Shown here: piece by piece, positions 12,344 through 34,815 of the stretch
How the letters are laid out: every line of letters starts with the position of its first letter
Numbering within the stretch: position 1 is the first letter of the stretch
Assembly (NCBI RefSeq): GCF_002775205.1
Contig: NC_036461.1
Span: 6,299,015 to 6,363,014 of the forward strand
Reading direction: 5' to 3'
Length of the DNA stretch: 64,000 nucleotides
DNA from: Xiphophorus maculatus
Lineage: Eukaryota; Chordata; Actinopteri; Cyprinodontiformes; Poeciliidae
Notes under the pieces: generated by a model
Told to the model about the DNA's origin: nothing
The model's input: only the letters and a program-made list of their open reading frames with translations
Databases searched by the model: none
Program-made: the position numbers and the translations under genes

Positions 12344-12807
12344 ATATACGAAATATATATATATATATATATATATAAGTTACATACTGCATTTTAAGTC
12401 TTTCATCACATCAAAGAATAAGTTGAAATATTTAGAAAAAAACTATAAAATAATTCTCACCAATCCACCTGACAGTGAAAACACCGGGTCTGTTTATAAT
12501 TATAATTATTTATTGTTTGTTAAAACACTTCGTCATTATATTCGTGATTCTAAAAGGGACGTGCAATAACAGAACCATCAGTTGATTATCAATGCGTATT
12601 TATGTCTGATTAATTATCAAACAAGTTTAATTATGTTTTATAATCAGTTAATATAATGAACAAAATATTCCAAGATGATGGTTTTACATACATTAATTTA
12701 AGAATTTTTAAATTGTATATTTAAATAATAATGTGCCTGTTCTTGGCCTGATTTATGTTTATTTCTGTTGTTAAACTGTTTCCTGTTTCTCTATGACTCA
12801 CTTTCAT

Positions 12808-12829
12808 AATAAACTGAGTGTTGAATAAA
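12808..12829 (+). terminator. candidate daam1 poly(A) signals
   Basis: Two AATAAA hexamers (12808-12813 and 12824-12829) follow the daam1 stop by about 2.2 kb, past a repeat-filled stretch. No AATAAA was noticed nearer to the stop, so these are possible 3' ends, but the distance makes this tentative. Confidence 0.3.
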
Positions 12830-13239
12830 AATTCTCCTGAGCTGGAAGAGAGTAAACACGGCTGACTTTTGATGGGTTATAAATCACATCCTTGTTTTTT
12901 GATACACACCGACACTTTAATACATCTGAATACAACTGAAAGGTTAATTATTTCCAAAACTTTATTCCAAAGTAATAAAAAAGGCACACATCAGCAGATT
13001 TTCTGTGTATTTTATGCATAAGAATAAAAACTAACAGCACAAAGGAAGTGCTTGTTGTTTAGTGTTATTTTTTTATTATCAAGTTACAAGCTATAAAACG
13101 TATTAATCTTTTACCATAAATAGAGAACAATGTATTCAGGAAAAGTTCAATATTTTCTTTTTGTAAAACGGAAACATAGCTTGTATAAACATAAAGCAAA
13201 TGTATATATTTTAAGATTTGAAACTTAATAAGAAAATCG

Positions 13240-13425
13240 TCACCTTCCTAAAATAATGCCCCAAGTCATTTTTTGAGAAAAGTGATTATCTTTATTTGTA
13301 ATTTTATTTTATTTTTGCCTTAGTCGTCTTTTGGCAAGAAAGAGGTGTTTATTATTATTATTATTATTTTATTTTCGTCAAAATCCCTTTTGGCAAAAAA
13401 AATGACCATTATTTTAGGAATGGAG
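13240..13425. repeat. short TIR element (GTCACCTTCCTAAAATAATG type)
   Basis: The left end GTCACCTTCCTAAAATAATG is roughly mirrored by ACCATTATTTTAGGAATGG at the right. The interior has repeated CTTTTGGCAA words in opposite orientations. A relative lies at 43121-43283 and ends ATTTTAGGAAGGTGAC. It lies between daam1 and map3k7. Confidence 0.5.
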
Positions 13426-13782
13426 ATATTGTACAAGTAAACGGAAATTTAATGTGTGTTGTCGCCCCCTAGCGGATGTTTTTGACTTTAAGTGAAGCTG
13501 CGTTTAGGAACCTAAATTAAATCACGGAAATTCCATAAATCTTCTCAGATCACAGAGACGTAACGCGAAGATAAGCGTGTGGAATGGATGTGATGTATGA
13601 ACGTGATGACCTGGAGCACTGTTCTCTTCCGCCTCCATGAGGCGTTCAGGAACACCCGGAATTTAAACATCCAGGCTGCTAAAGTACTCCACTTCCTCAA
13701 ACTGCAGATAGTTTGTTTTGGTGCTTTGGATTTGCAACGGAGCAGTGGTTTGGTTCCGATTCGGCCCAGAGGAGGGGGGACC

Positions 13783-24054
<10,272 letters not shown>

Positions 24055-24422
24055 GGCCCAGCATGTTCCTGCCTCTGATTCTGCTCAGATGTAACATATT
24101 AGGTCCAAATCTGCATCACCCTGGAGCTGTTTCTTCAGCAGCTCACCAGCAGTTTGTAGGGGAGCCGGTCCAGAGCGAAACTGATCCTGAGGTGAAGAGA
24201 TTAACTTCACAATTAGATCTGAAAGAACTGATCATCCTCAGATCAGCTAAAGAACTACAGATCTAAAAGCTGGAGAAATGTGAGCACTGATTTTACTAAG
24301 GTTCCCCCACTGAACTTCTTAAATTATCTACTTATACTTTTGTATTTTTATACTTTTTATTTTTACCCATTCAAACTGACTGCAAAAGAGAAAAAAACTT
24401 TCCTTTACAAAATGTTGAACAA

Positions 24423-24428
24423 AATAAA
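24423..24428 (+). terminator. map3k7 poly(A) signal
   Basis: AATAAA about 370 bases after the map3k7 stop codon, with T-rich sequence following; this implies a compact 3' UTR of about 0.4 kb. Confidence 0.6.
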
Positions 24429-24629
24429 TTTTACACCAAACTTTATTTACCTCCTGTAATTCTGTTTTAGACCAGCAGGTGTCACTCTTTCGTACGGAAC
24501 ATTTTAAAATTGAATCTCCTGGAGAAACAATAACCTTTCAGTTTTCAGTCTGAAACCGTTGAAATTTTCTTCTTCATGGGATCTTGGAGAAGTTTTTTAG
24601 AGAAAAGTTTTGAGTCTGACGTGCGCAGA

Positions 24630-25225
24630 AACTAGTTAAATTTACTCGATTAACTTTTTGGACAACTTTTTGTTCTATAAGTGGTGAGCAACATTTTTTT
24701 GTTACTTTTACTTGAGTAATGTTTTTATAAAGTATACTTAAACTTACTAATTTCTGGATACTTTACCCACCACAAGTAAGTTCACTAAATGAAGAACAAA
24801 CATGTTTTAATAAAAACGGCAGATGCAGCAAAGGTTTGTACAAAGGTTTTAATGTTTTATTTTGAGATCAAAATGATGCAGTAAACGGTTTTTGTTGTCA
24901 CTATACTGCTACTTTACCCAGTCCTAATATTATAAATAAAAAAACAAGTACTTTGAGTTTTGGTTTCAGACATTTTATATAGGAAAAACAGATCTGGAGT
25001 TTTTGTCTAAATTTGTTTTCTGTAACTAGGTTATGTTTCCCTTAAGAATACTCCACTTTGCACATACATTTTCTATATTTGTCTGTTTAAAGAATCTTTA
25101 AAAGATAATAAATTCGACAGCCTGTCAAGTTACTTTTTATAAAATACATCTTTAATTTTACTTTTTTGGAACTCTACTTTTTACTTTTACCTGGGTAAAA
25201 ATATGTTGAAGTAGTGCAGGTTCTG
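24630..25225. repeat. repeat family R2, copy 4
   Basis: Between map3k7 and the bach2 CpG region. Carries TACTTTTACTTGAGTAATG, GGATACTTTACCCACCAC and ACTTTTACCTGGGTAAAAA words. Confidence 0.55.
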
Positions 25226-25344
25226 CCTGCTTGTATTTATATTAAATTAACCTAATTTTTACTATAACAACCATTTAAATCACGTCATACTACAACCACA
25301 TTCAATTTGCAGTCAGATGTAACCTTCAGAATCAAATTTTGCAT

Positions 25345-25720
25345 GTCACACATGCAGAGCGGGCAGCACACCACCAGGGGGCCCCCAAGAGCACCAAGCT
25401 AGCATGATGAAAAATCTAAAATGTTAAAATAACATTGAATAAATTTTTTTTTCATATTGTTTTTATGGTTGGTACACAAATAATGGGTAAATTTGTCCCT
25501 AATTAATGTAAATAATTGTTTTTAGTTTGCTACTCCAGTTAAATTAAAACCAATAGCCTTAATATCAGTGCTAAGCTAATTACAAATGATAGCAGGTATG
25601 TTGCACACAAACTAGTATAGTAGCTTAGGAATCATGAAGCATTTGGTGTTGACTTGTTCCTATATGGGGGGCCGCAAATGAAAATATACTTAGGGTCCCA
25701 AAAAGGCCCCGCACACATGC
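25345..25720. repeat. degenerate GGGGGCC-edged repeat
   Basis: An AT-rich core is bracketed by CCACCAGGGGGCCCCCAAGA on the left and GGGGGGCCGCAAATGAAAAT, CAAAAAGGCCCCGCACAC on the right, suggesting an old mobile element. No ORF; class unknown. Confidence 0.35.
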
Positions 25721-26012
25721 TGTCATCTTGCAAATTGTGAAACAAGAAGTTAAATTAGAAGGAAGCTAAGAGATTTGATCAAAATTCAGTCGAGTTGCAG
25801 TGAATAGTCAGAGAAGATGGAAATACATGCGATCGATCGAAAAGTTTCAGTGACTGGTGAAAATGACAAGTATGCGCAAAATGTAAAAACTTTGAATCGT
25901 AAAATCTCCCTGGAGGGACTGGATTATACCACTTTGTCTACAATTCTTCCTTCCACTAAACTTTCTGGTTGGATACAGAAGCTTCATTAGCTTTAAGCCG
26001 TTATTGACAAAG

Positions 26013-26530
26013 TTGGGTAGTAACTTATTACATTTACTCATTTAGATCGACTTAAGTGACTTTTTTGGGGGGAAAAACTACCTTTAGGAGTATTTTTAAT
26101 TTGCTGTACATTTTACTTTTACTTGTCTAATTTTATTATGAAGTATCGCTTCTTTTACATGAGTTTAATTTCTGCTCTACACACTATGGATGACTTCACT
26201 GAATGAAGAACAAATTTATTTCAAACTAAAAAAAACCTGTAGTTTCTGCTAAAGTTTTATTTGGAAAGAAACCGATTCGAAAAAATATATATATTTTGCC
26301 TGATTTATATTACAAAATAAATTATTTTAATTTTATCCTTAAAATACAAAAATGTCCACATAAGTTAATAGTTTGTGCCTTCTGATGATATAATTTTTCA
26401 ATATTAAATAATTTGTTGATCAGTTACTTAAGTAGCGTTTTTACTATTTTATGTTTTAAATTTTACTATTTTACTTTACTTTTATTTGATTAAAAGTATA
26501 TTGAAGTAGTGCTACTCTTACTTTAGTACA
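26013..26530. repeat. repeat family R2, copy 5
   Basis: Begins GTTGGGTAGTAACTTATTAC, contains TTTACTTTTACTTGTCTAA and ends near TTACTTTAGTACAATTTGTG, immediately before the CpG-rich region of bach2. Confidence 0.55.
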
Positions 26531-26679
26531 ATTTGTGGGTAATTCTGGTTATGCATTAATATTATATCACATTTTGTTATTATTACTGAGATTTACTTGT
26601 AAAAAAAAACTTAAAACAATCTTTTTATTTCCTCTGCTGTCATATTATTGCTATAAATCCTCAGAGATGCTGAGTGCGC

Positions 26680-27500
26680 GTGCGTGTGTGTGTGTGTGTG
26701 TGTGTGGCGCTGAGTGAGGAGCGGGTGGGGGGGGTTGTTATTGTGAATGAGGGAAACCATGACGTCATCGAACCGATGTCAACAAAGCAGCTCCTGAATC
26801 ACAGAACGCGCTCCATGTCCACACTCAGACCCGGGTTCGGATCCATGCGGACCCGCAGCGCTCGGTGACGGTCCACACTCAGACCCCGGTTCGGCACCAT
26901 GCGGACCCGCTGTGATCTGTGACGGGGCCGTGGACGCGCAGGAGGAGCCGGTGAGTCTCCAGAAGCGGCCGCTGCGGCTGCATGCGTCCCAGTGAGGGTG
27001 TCTCCTCGGCGGTTCGGAGCCGCTGGGTGAGTCCGGTTGGAACTTGCGACCCAACCGTGCGTGGGTGTGATTTACAAGCCTGACACGAGGCTGTGCACGC
27101 GCCTCCAGCCACCGTGCACGGGAGCTGCGGGTCTTTGTGTTGGCGGGTTCACTCGGTTGTTTTACTCCGCGGGGAGCAGGACAAAGGAAGCGGCCGCCGC
27201 TCCGCCCTCAGCCGGGGGAACAAAGCGCTGAGGGCCGGTGCAGCAGCCGCGGCGAGCCGCTGGAACCAGAACCAGCAGCTGCAGCTCTCAGAACCGCATC
27301 GTCTGAGCGCCTGACAGCGTGCATGTGTCGCGCACACGCCTGGTTGTGCAGGATGAGCTCTTTGTTTTCCAGCTTCTCCTCGGAGCTGCGGGTGATTCTG
27401 CTGGTCATGAACACAGCCAGGATGGATCCAGATCAGCGTCCAGGTGCTGGTCCAGATCCGGAAGGGCTGGTTCTGGATCCCAGCTGCTCGTGTTGCTAAG
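26680..27500 (+). promoter_or_regulatory. CpG-rich region, probable bach2 promoter and non-coding first exon
   Basis: The only long GC/CpG-rich block in the window, just after a (GT)n run (26683-26705). It holds a perfect CRE palindrome TGACGTCA at 26760-26767, a 54-bp tandem duplication (26817-26870 and 26871-26924) and good splice donors (GTGAGT at 26951, and near 27015). The next plus-strand coding exon is bach2 at 35163. BACH2 genes are known to begin with non-coding exons, so this is best read as the bach2 transcription start region. Short ORFs here look like CpG artefacts. Confidence 0.6.
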
Positions 27501-27659
27501 TTTGGACCCGTCAGAGCTGTAAAAAGATAATTACAGTGCGGTTGTTGTTTAGGATCGCTCTGTTCTTTTGCAGACCATAAATTCCTTCAGAATGAAACTT
27601 GGAAAGTTTAAATGATGATAGACCAAACACTTATTTGTGAAGTAGATGGTAGAGTATTT

Positions 27660-28290
27660 ATTAATAAAATCTGAAAAGTGTGGCTTGCAGATATATTGAC
27701 TTTTTCTGAGTAGACGTTTTATTTAACCACCTTTGGCTCCAATTACAGCTGCTGTCAGTTTTGTAAATTTAGATTCGACCCCCCACCCATTTTTTTGTCT
27801 GAAAAAACAACCAGATTGGATGAAAATTGTCTTTAAAAATAAATTCTCAGTTGGATTCAGGTCTGAACTTTGATTAGGACGTATTAAAATATATGGGTAT
27901 ACTTTGATTCAAAACCATTGTAGCTCTGGTTGTATGTGTAGGGTAGCAGTTTTTCTGGAAATTGAAACTCAACAGTCTCAAATCTTCTGTCGATAACAAT
28001 CTGAAAAGTGTGGCTTGCAGATATATTCTCCCACCGGAGTCGATGCTTTGTTGAATAATTTTTTGATCCAATTACAGCTGCAAGTCTTTTGTCTCCACCA
28101 GCTTTTCAAATGCAGATATAAAGCTTTATGTTTTGCTCCTTTCTTTGCAAAACCAGCGATGTAACTCAGACAGATCGGATGCAAATTGCCTGTAGAAATG
28201 AATTCTCTTCAATTCTCAGTTGGATTTAGGCCTGAGCTTTGATTAGGACATTCTAACATGGATATGTACTTTTATTACATGTTCCTGCTG
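27660..28290. mobile_element. degraded Tc1-like transposon fragments, tandemly repeated
   Basis: Two successive copies begin AATCTGAAAAGTGTGGCTTG (about 27671 and 28000). Both continue through CCAATTACAGCTGC, CAGATTGGATG-like and TTCTCAGTTGGATTTAGG-like words. On the minus strand they keep relics of a Tc1 transposase, for example a worn version of the NDPKHTARAT motif near 27930. All frames are broken. It lies in the first bach2 intron. Confidence 0.55.
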
Positions 28291-28399
28291 GAGAAGAAGA
28301 ATAGCATCACCCTTCCATGATACAACCACAACAATGTTTTTTACTATGGATGCTGATTTTTTTGTTTTGTTTTTATTGAGCCATTATTTTATAGCCTAG

Positions 28400-28815
28400 C
28401 CTTTCAGGGCTGCAGGTAACGCTTATAGTAGTAATACATAGTTTTTGATGATTAATTGATAAATCAAATAATTCATACATTCTGCAGATTTATTTGATCA
28501 CTTTAGCCTTTTTTCTTTTTTTTTTTTTACAATATAAGAAACATTAAAAGATGCACTTTTTGAACCAAATAAAGCTAGAACTATGATACTAGATGAGTTT
28601 TGGGTAGAATATATTTACAGAAAAAGATTTTTTTTTAAATGGTAAATCCAAAATATATATAATTTTTGCAACATTTTGGCTTAAATATGCATTGAGTGTG
28701 TTGTTATTTCACAAATAGTCTTTTTGCTGAAGTATGTATGTTCATTTTTTAATCAACTACTTAATTAATTGATTAATCAATTAATCACGAATAATCAAAT
28801 TAATCGTTCCAATCC
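28400..28815. repeat. ATTAATCG-type repeat family R3, copy 1
   Basis: Rich in GATTAATTGATAAATCAAA and TAATCAATTAATCACGAATA words, with a roughly inverted arrangement of the two ends. Relatives at 32940-33600, 39662-40265, 40265-40600 and 52382-52890. Non-coding. Confidence 0.55.
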
Positions 28816-29501
28816 AAAACCCTCCTTTAAACTTCCCCACATCTTAATCCCTGTTCCTTGGTTTCATGACGTATTATAATGTATAATTTTACGTCCCATT
28901 AATGTATAAGCACCACTTTATGTTGTAACAAGACAAAATGTAAAAAAATTTAAATTTTTTTTACATTTTGTGAAGATTTTTAAGATTCATGGTCTTGTAA
29001 ACATCTCTATGTTTTTCAGAGAGAGAAACAGCAGAAACACAAATGGGCTGATTTCTGCTGTTTATCTGCTTCTTGGGTGATGCTTTAGTGTTGCAGTAAA
29101 ACATCGGATCCTGATTTTTCGCACTGAGTTTTAAGTCGATGTTTCGGTTCTGCGGCGTCTGGAGAAGTTAATTGTATTTATTAAAGTCAAACTAGTGGAA
29201 CTGCAGGAATATCCAGGTTCTTTTAACAAATCTTGATGATCTCTGGTACTTTTTCTGCCTTGAAAACACCACTAACCACAAACACCGCTAACAGTTTGTG
29301 TTTGGATTCTCCAGGTTTTGTTTTGATTCAGCTTCTCGCTCTTGTCTGACTGCTATTAGGGTTTTAATGTGTGACTCGTGTCACTTTGCTTTCCCTGAAA
29401 CCTGAGGTGTCTGATCCATTTTCTACTTCCTCAGCCGCCTGCAGGCCGGGTTTTCTCATCCGAGTCCATCCAACACCAAGGCGAAACTGAACCCAAGGGT
29501 T

Positions 29502-29793
29502 CACTGCAAAAACACAAAATCTTACCAAGTAATTTTGGTTTAGTTTCTCGTGCAAATGTCTTAGTACACTTAAAATAAGACAAAAGAAATTTACAAGTAA
29601 CTTTTCGGAAAGATATATGGGATTGTTTAAGTAAATAATTCCTTAATATTGATAAAAACATTTCGGTTCAGTTGGTGATTATTTCACTTAAACACAGAAA
29701 AAGCTCCTATATCTTGCTGAAAAGCTACTTATTTTAAGTGTACAAAGATATTTTCACTGGAAACTAGTTGGTCAATTTTGTATTTTCACAGTG
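29502..29793. repeat. palindromic MITE family M1, copy A
   Basis: Left end CACTGCAAAAACACAAAATC, right end TTTTGTATTTTCACAGTG. The two halves are near reverse complements (CTTACCAAGTAA, TAAAATAAGACAAA, ATTATTTCACTTA). There is no ORF, which is typical of a short non-autonomous DNA element. It sits in bach2 intron 1. Confidence 0.7.
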
Positions 29794-30239
29794 TTAGCAT
29801 TGAACTGATGGTTTCCAACCTGGACAGACTGGTTCTTTCTATCTGAGCTGAAGAGAAATATTAGAAACAAAAACTTTTCGTCCTGCATCTGATTCAGCAG
29901 TCGATGGTTTGTGTCATCAGATCTATACAGGAGAGGATGAGGAGGGATCGGCAGCCCTCAGGATGAAGGTTCTGGGTGACCTCAGAGTTCAGGTTTCCGG
30001 ATCCCAGCAAGAAGCGTGTCTGCGAACAGAAAAGGAGATGATGATGTCACAGCAGGATGTTTATCAGGATCTCCTCTGGGATGTCTGCCGGTCATTTGTG
30101 GATCAGATTTACCAGCATCTTTCCCCGTTAATCTGCCGCTCTGCAGCGTTTCTGCTGGTTAATTAATCCTGAGGATTTCACTGCTGCAAATGGAGAAAAA
30201 TATGGTAACCTGTTCTACGTTTACTGCAGGGTGAAAGGG

Positions 30240-30640
30240 AACGTATTGGTGGATGATATGGGCTTAAAGTTTTATCACAACATTTTGTGCTAAAAGTGAT
30301 AATATCACAGCAAGCATAGCTCCGTAAACACAAATACTGCTTTTGAAAAACATTCCCATTTGTAAAGAAGTGAGATTTATATCACTAAACGGCACACAGT
30401 AACTGCATTAAGTCGTATTTATTGATCTTTATTGATACTTTCATAGAAAAAACTGTGAAGAAAATAGTAAAGCCAGCAATCCTGACAATATGTCTCAGTA
30501 AATTTCTATTAATGTCAATAAAAAAAAAACTAACAATTAGCTACAAAATGTGTTTTTACTTTTTTATCCACCATTTGTATTAAGAAATTGTCAATAAGAA
30601 TCAGTAAATTAGAAAATGTAATTAAATCCAGGGTAGTTTA
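30240..30640. repeat. repeat family R6, copy 1
   Basis: Shares ACAAATACTGCTTTTGAAAA, CATTCCCATTTGTAAAG and CACACAGTAACTGCATT with 57170-57530 (AAATACTGTTTTGAAAAAAT, TTCCCATTTGAAATGAG, TCACAGTAACCGGATT). Non-coding. The preceding stretch 29800-30230 contains one 85-codon open frame with no family resemblance. Confidence 0.45.
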
Positions 30641-30689
30641 GTGATATAATTTTAGCTTTTTGAAGTACAGTATATGAACATGTGTTGCA

Positions 30690-31190
30690 AATTCCATACA
30701 GTAAGTTATTTTTGGTCTGATTTGTAGCTCAAATAGCTTAGTAATCTTGAAATATGACAAACTAACTTAGAAGTAACTTTTCAGCAAGATAAAATAACTT
30801 GTTTTTAATTAAACATTCCTCAAATTGAAAAAGTTTTCGTTCCACTGGTGCATTATTTCATTTATAGTAAGAAATTTTCCATGTTATAAGTGAAACAATC
30901 TGCCAGTGGAACTAGAACTTTGTTGCTAGGTGATGGGCGGGGCTTGGCTTGGGTTGCTAGGTAACAGCTCTATGACTGTTGGTAGTGATAAGTGAAATAA
31001 TCTGCCAGTGGAATTAGTATATATATATATATTTTTTTTTATCAATAATGAGTTATTGACTTTAATCAAGCTCATATCTTTCTGAAAAGTTATTTATAAG
31101 TTAGCTTTGTCTTATTTTCTTATTTTAACTGTACTAAGACATTTGCACCAGAAAGTACTTTTGTGAGTTACTTAAAAAAAAATAGAAGTA
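30690..31190. repeat. M1 copy B carrying a small R1 fragment
   Basis: Two M1 arms (AACTAACTTAGAAGTAAC on the left, ATTTGCACCAGAAAGTAC on the right) are separated by a short R1-like piece with GTTGCTAGGTGATGGGCGG and GTTGCTAGGTAACAGC at about 30921-30985. The internal ATAAGTGAAATAATCTGCCA is duplicated around it. Confidence 0.55.
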
Positions 31191-31772
31191 ATAAATGTTA
31201 CTCTTGTCGTAATTTTAAAAATGTATTTCTCAATAGAGCCACAAAATATTATAATAAAATTTTAAATACATATCCCCTAGTCACGACGGTCTTAAACAGG
31301 GTGTAATTTATTTTATTCATTACAGGAACAGTGCATGTTAATAACATTTCTGTCAATGTGCCAGAGTTAGCTAGGAGCATAATGAAGCAGGTTTCAGCCG
31401 GTTGTAGCAGAATATTGCTGGATGTGTCTGGATGTAGAGAGTAGATTTTAATGGACTAGAATGAATCAGGGGTGGGAAGGAACAAGATGCAGCACATTAG
31501 AGCAACGTAGAGCTGGATGGAGGCAGAAGATGTGAAGTGCATTACGGGAGGATGTTTTAAAAAAGCGGTATTATTTATTTTTCAGGCAAATAGTGGCAAT
31601 TTATCAAGTAACAATGTTAACTTAAGTTGCTTTAAAACTGCTATATATTTGAACAATTTTTGATTTTGTAATTGGGGCTCTGTCGCTTTAAGAAAGTCCT
31701 GCTCTTTAAAACACTCTGCCTTCAGCGAGTTATCACATCCCTACTCCCCTATTAACTGTTTTTTACAGCGTT

Positions 31773-32176
31773 CACTGCAAAAACACAAAATCAAAACAAG
31801 TAATTTCGGTCAAATTTCCAACACAAATATTTTAGTACACTTGAAATAAAATAAAACTAAATTAGAAGTTACTTTTAATCAAGAAATATGAGCTTTTTAA
31901 AAGTAATTCTTTAATATTGATGTAAAACGTACTTTTCCCATTGGCAGATTATTTCACGTATAACTCAGTAGAAATGTTTTGCTTTAAGAGAAATAATCTG
32001 CCAGTGGAACTGGTACTTTTTCATCAATATTGAGGAATTATTGACCTAAAACTAGCTCAGATTTTTTTGCTGAAAAGTTACTTGTAAGTTAGTTTTGTCT
32101 TATTTCAAATGTACTAAAATATTTGCTCTAGAAATTAGATAAAAAATACTTGGTAATATTTTATGTTTTTGCAGTG
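31773..32176. repeat. M1 copy C (near full length)
   Basis: Complete-looking copy: CACTGCAAAAACACAAAATC on the left and TTTATGTTTTTGCAGTG on the right, with the central palindrome around ATTATTTCACG and AATAATCTGCCAGTGG. About 400 bp; bach2 intron 1. Confidence 0.75.
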
Positions 32177-32633
32177 TTGCACTGAGAAGTAGCTTGTGAA
32201 ATGAGCTCAGCTGATGTGCAGTTTGAACAGATGTTTGCTAATTGCTGCTAGCTAGTCTGAAGGAGCTCATTTTCGGGGAAGGCTGGAGGTGGGGCTAGGT
32301 CCATCCAGGCGTTTTCCAAACCTGAATGGTTGCCATGGAGATTAAAGGATTTCTCAAACATGTGTGAAAGGATTAAGGCAACAGTCCAGGTGTGTTTCTG
32401 ATGATGGAATAAGAAGGTTGATTTTACATTATGCTGCCATTTTAAATGAAAGCAACACCCTGAATGGAAACTGAACAATAACAGTCAGTCCTGAGAGGTC
32501 ACTCCTCCTCTAACCCGCCGTGTGATTGGATGAAAAGGAGCGGAGACAGATTGCAAAACACAAGATCAGGATGGAAACGTGACGCGTGGCTGTTCTGGTG
32601 ATCCTCACGGACGCAGCAGATAGTCTAAGCAAA

Positions 32634-32805
32634 TGATGATGATGATGATGGTCAGTATGTGGATTCACAGTGAGCCTTCAGAGGTGGGCTGCTTCAGCAG
32701 GTCTGAGTCAGCACAACGCTCCCACACACACACACACGCATCCCCACACCCACAGACTGCACACACACACACGCCCACACACACACACACACACACACAC
32801 GCAGA
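32634..32805. repeat. microsatellites (GAT)n and (CA)n
   Basis: A GATGATGATG run at 32634-32650 and an interrupted (CA)n tract at about 32724-32803, in bach2 intron 1. The His/Thr-rich and Val/Cys-rich ORFs across it are artefacts of the repeat. Confidence 0.85.
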
Positions 32806-32939
32806 GACTGCACACTCAGCTGTCTGCAGGGAGGATTTATGAACGGCTGAATCACAAAGAAGCAGCTCTGCCTGCAGTCTGTGTGCACAGCTGCCGCTCT
32901 CTTTAAAGCTCAACTCTACGTAGATCTACAACTGCATGC

Positions 32940-33600
32940 TTTAGGGTTGAAACGATTAATAAATTTTTAAAAATAATCGTCAACTAATTTAGAAATCAAT
33001 TAATCTCTAAATAGAGACTCAAAAAAGGCAATTTGCTGAGAGAACAACACAATCAGAGCAGAAATTAAACCAAAACTGTCCAAAATATTTAAACATTTTG
33101 TAATTAGGATAAAAAAAAAATTTTTTATCTGAAAATATGTTTTACCCAGAACTCCTCAGGTGGCATAATTTTAGCTTCGCCTGGTTAAAATTCTGTAAAC
33201 AAATCTTTTATTCAGGACCGTTTGCTATCCTATTATTAAATCGTTAATCCAAAAATTGATCAGATCAGTTGAACAAGAAGGCCTGAGCTTTTCACATGTT
33301 GATCCTTTGCTACAAATGATCAATAATACACAAAACAATTATTGTGTTGTAAGCAATAAAATGTTTATGTTCTTATTTAAAAAGGAATTAAATTATTTAT
33401 TTGCATCTTTTAATGTGTTTCTAATATTATATAAAATAAGCTGAAGTGGACAAAAGAAAAATCAGCAGAATGTTAACCTGATTGTCAAAATAATCTATAG
33501 AATTTATAGAATTACTAAAATAATTGTTAAAGATAAATCATGCAAATGTAAATTATTTAAATTTGTCATATGAATTGATTTATTGATTATTGTGACGGGC
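32940..33600. repeat. repeat family R3, copy 2
   Basis: Starts TAGGGTTGAAACGATTAATA and continues with AATCGTCAACTAATTTAGAA and CTCCTCAGGTGGCATAATTTTAGC-type words (last phrase shared with 39830-39850). Ends near TTGATTATTGTGACGGGCC. Confidence 0.55.
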
Positions 33601-33650
33601 CGAGTAGCAAGATACAGAGGGATGCAGCAGGATTACAATGTAGCAGCAAG

Positions 33651-33991
33651 CAGCAAAAACACAAAATCATACCAAGTATTTTTATTTTAGTGCAAATATC
33701 CTAGTACATTTAAAATAAGACAAAACTAACTTAAAACTTACTTCCCATCAAGATAAACTTGTTTTAAGTAAATAATTCTTTAATATAGGTAATAAAAGTA
33801 CCAATTCCAGTGAAAGAAATTTGCCAGTGGAACTAGTACTTTAAAAAAAAAAACTATATTAAATTATTTACTTAGTTCTATATCTTTCTAAAATGTTACT
33901 TTTAAGTTAGTTTGTTTAATGTCAAGTGTACTAGGATATTTGCACAAGAAACTAGACAAAATGCTTGGCAAGACTTTGTGTTTTTGCAGTG
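33651..33991. repeat. M1 copy D
   Basis: CAGCAAAAACACAAAATCAT on the left, TTTGTGTTTTTGCAGTG on the right. Inserted in a GGATGCAGCAG-rich irregular array (33600-33650 and 33992-34165). Confidence 0.65.
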
Positions 33992-34445
33992 TAGGATGTG
34001 TTAGGATTTAAACAGAGAGCAAAATGATGAAGCTGGATGTAGTAAGAAACAGAAAACAGCAGCAGAATGCAAATGAGTGGAGGAAGGTGTAGCGGGATGC
34101 AGCTGGAAGTATTTTCTCACAGTGAGATGCAACAAAATGAAGGGATATGCAGCAGGATGCAGGAGCCTGATGTTGGGTATAAACCTTTGACATAAGCCTG
34201 GTGCAACAAGCAATAAATCAATTAATTGCATGATGAATTAAGATGAGTGCAATAATTTTTTTTTTCTTGATTGTTTTTCTTGTCTCTCTTTTTCTACTAA
34301 AGACTAGATGACAAAAAGGTTCGGTCTGGTGCTTCGGTCTCAACTAGTCCCGGTTTTAATGGGTAATTTTGCTGACAGACTTCATCGTCCATTTTATTTT
34401 TGTTGTTTTATTTATTTTGGATATTCAAAATGTCTTCCAGTCCCA

Positions 34446-34815
34446 CACTGCAAAAACACACAATTTTACCAAGTATTATTGGTGAAAATATCTTGGTACA
34501 CTTTAAATAAGACAAACTAACTTAAAAGTGACTTTTCAGCAAGATGTAGAGGCTTGTTTTACGTAGATAATTTCTTCATATTTAGGAAAAAGTACTTTAA
34601 ATTAACTTATAACATGAGAAAAAATTTCTTGTTATAACTGAAATAATCTGCCAATGGGACCATTATGTTTACATCAATATAAAGAAATTATTTACGCAAA
34701 ACCAGCCTCTATATCTTGCTAAGAAGTTATTTGTATATTAGTTTTGTTTTATTTCAAATGTACTAAAATATTTGCACTAGAAACTAAACCAAAAATACTT
34801 GCCGTTTTTGCAGTG
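34446..34815. repeat. M1 copy E
   Basis: CACTGCAAAAACACACAATT to CCGTTTTTGCAGTG, with the central ATAACTGAAATAATCTGCCA. It is followed by AT-rich sequence with TTTATTGCAATAATTTCTGG (34920-34990), another common fish repeat end. Confidence 0.7.

Noticed and set aside
26674-27522. Many overlapping frames in the CpG-rich block
   Set aside because: Stop-poor because of GC content; no conserved protein and frames conflict. Read as promoter/5' UTR.
29909-30166. 85-codon plus-strand frame in bach2 intron 1
   Set aside because: No similarity recognised and no supporting splice structure; could only be revived by transcript data.
32633-32913. His/Thr-rich and Cys/Val-rich frames
   Set aside because: (CA)n microsatellite translations.
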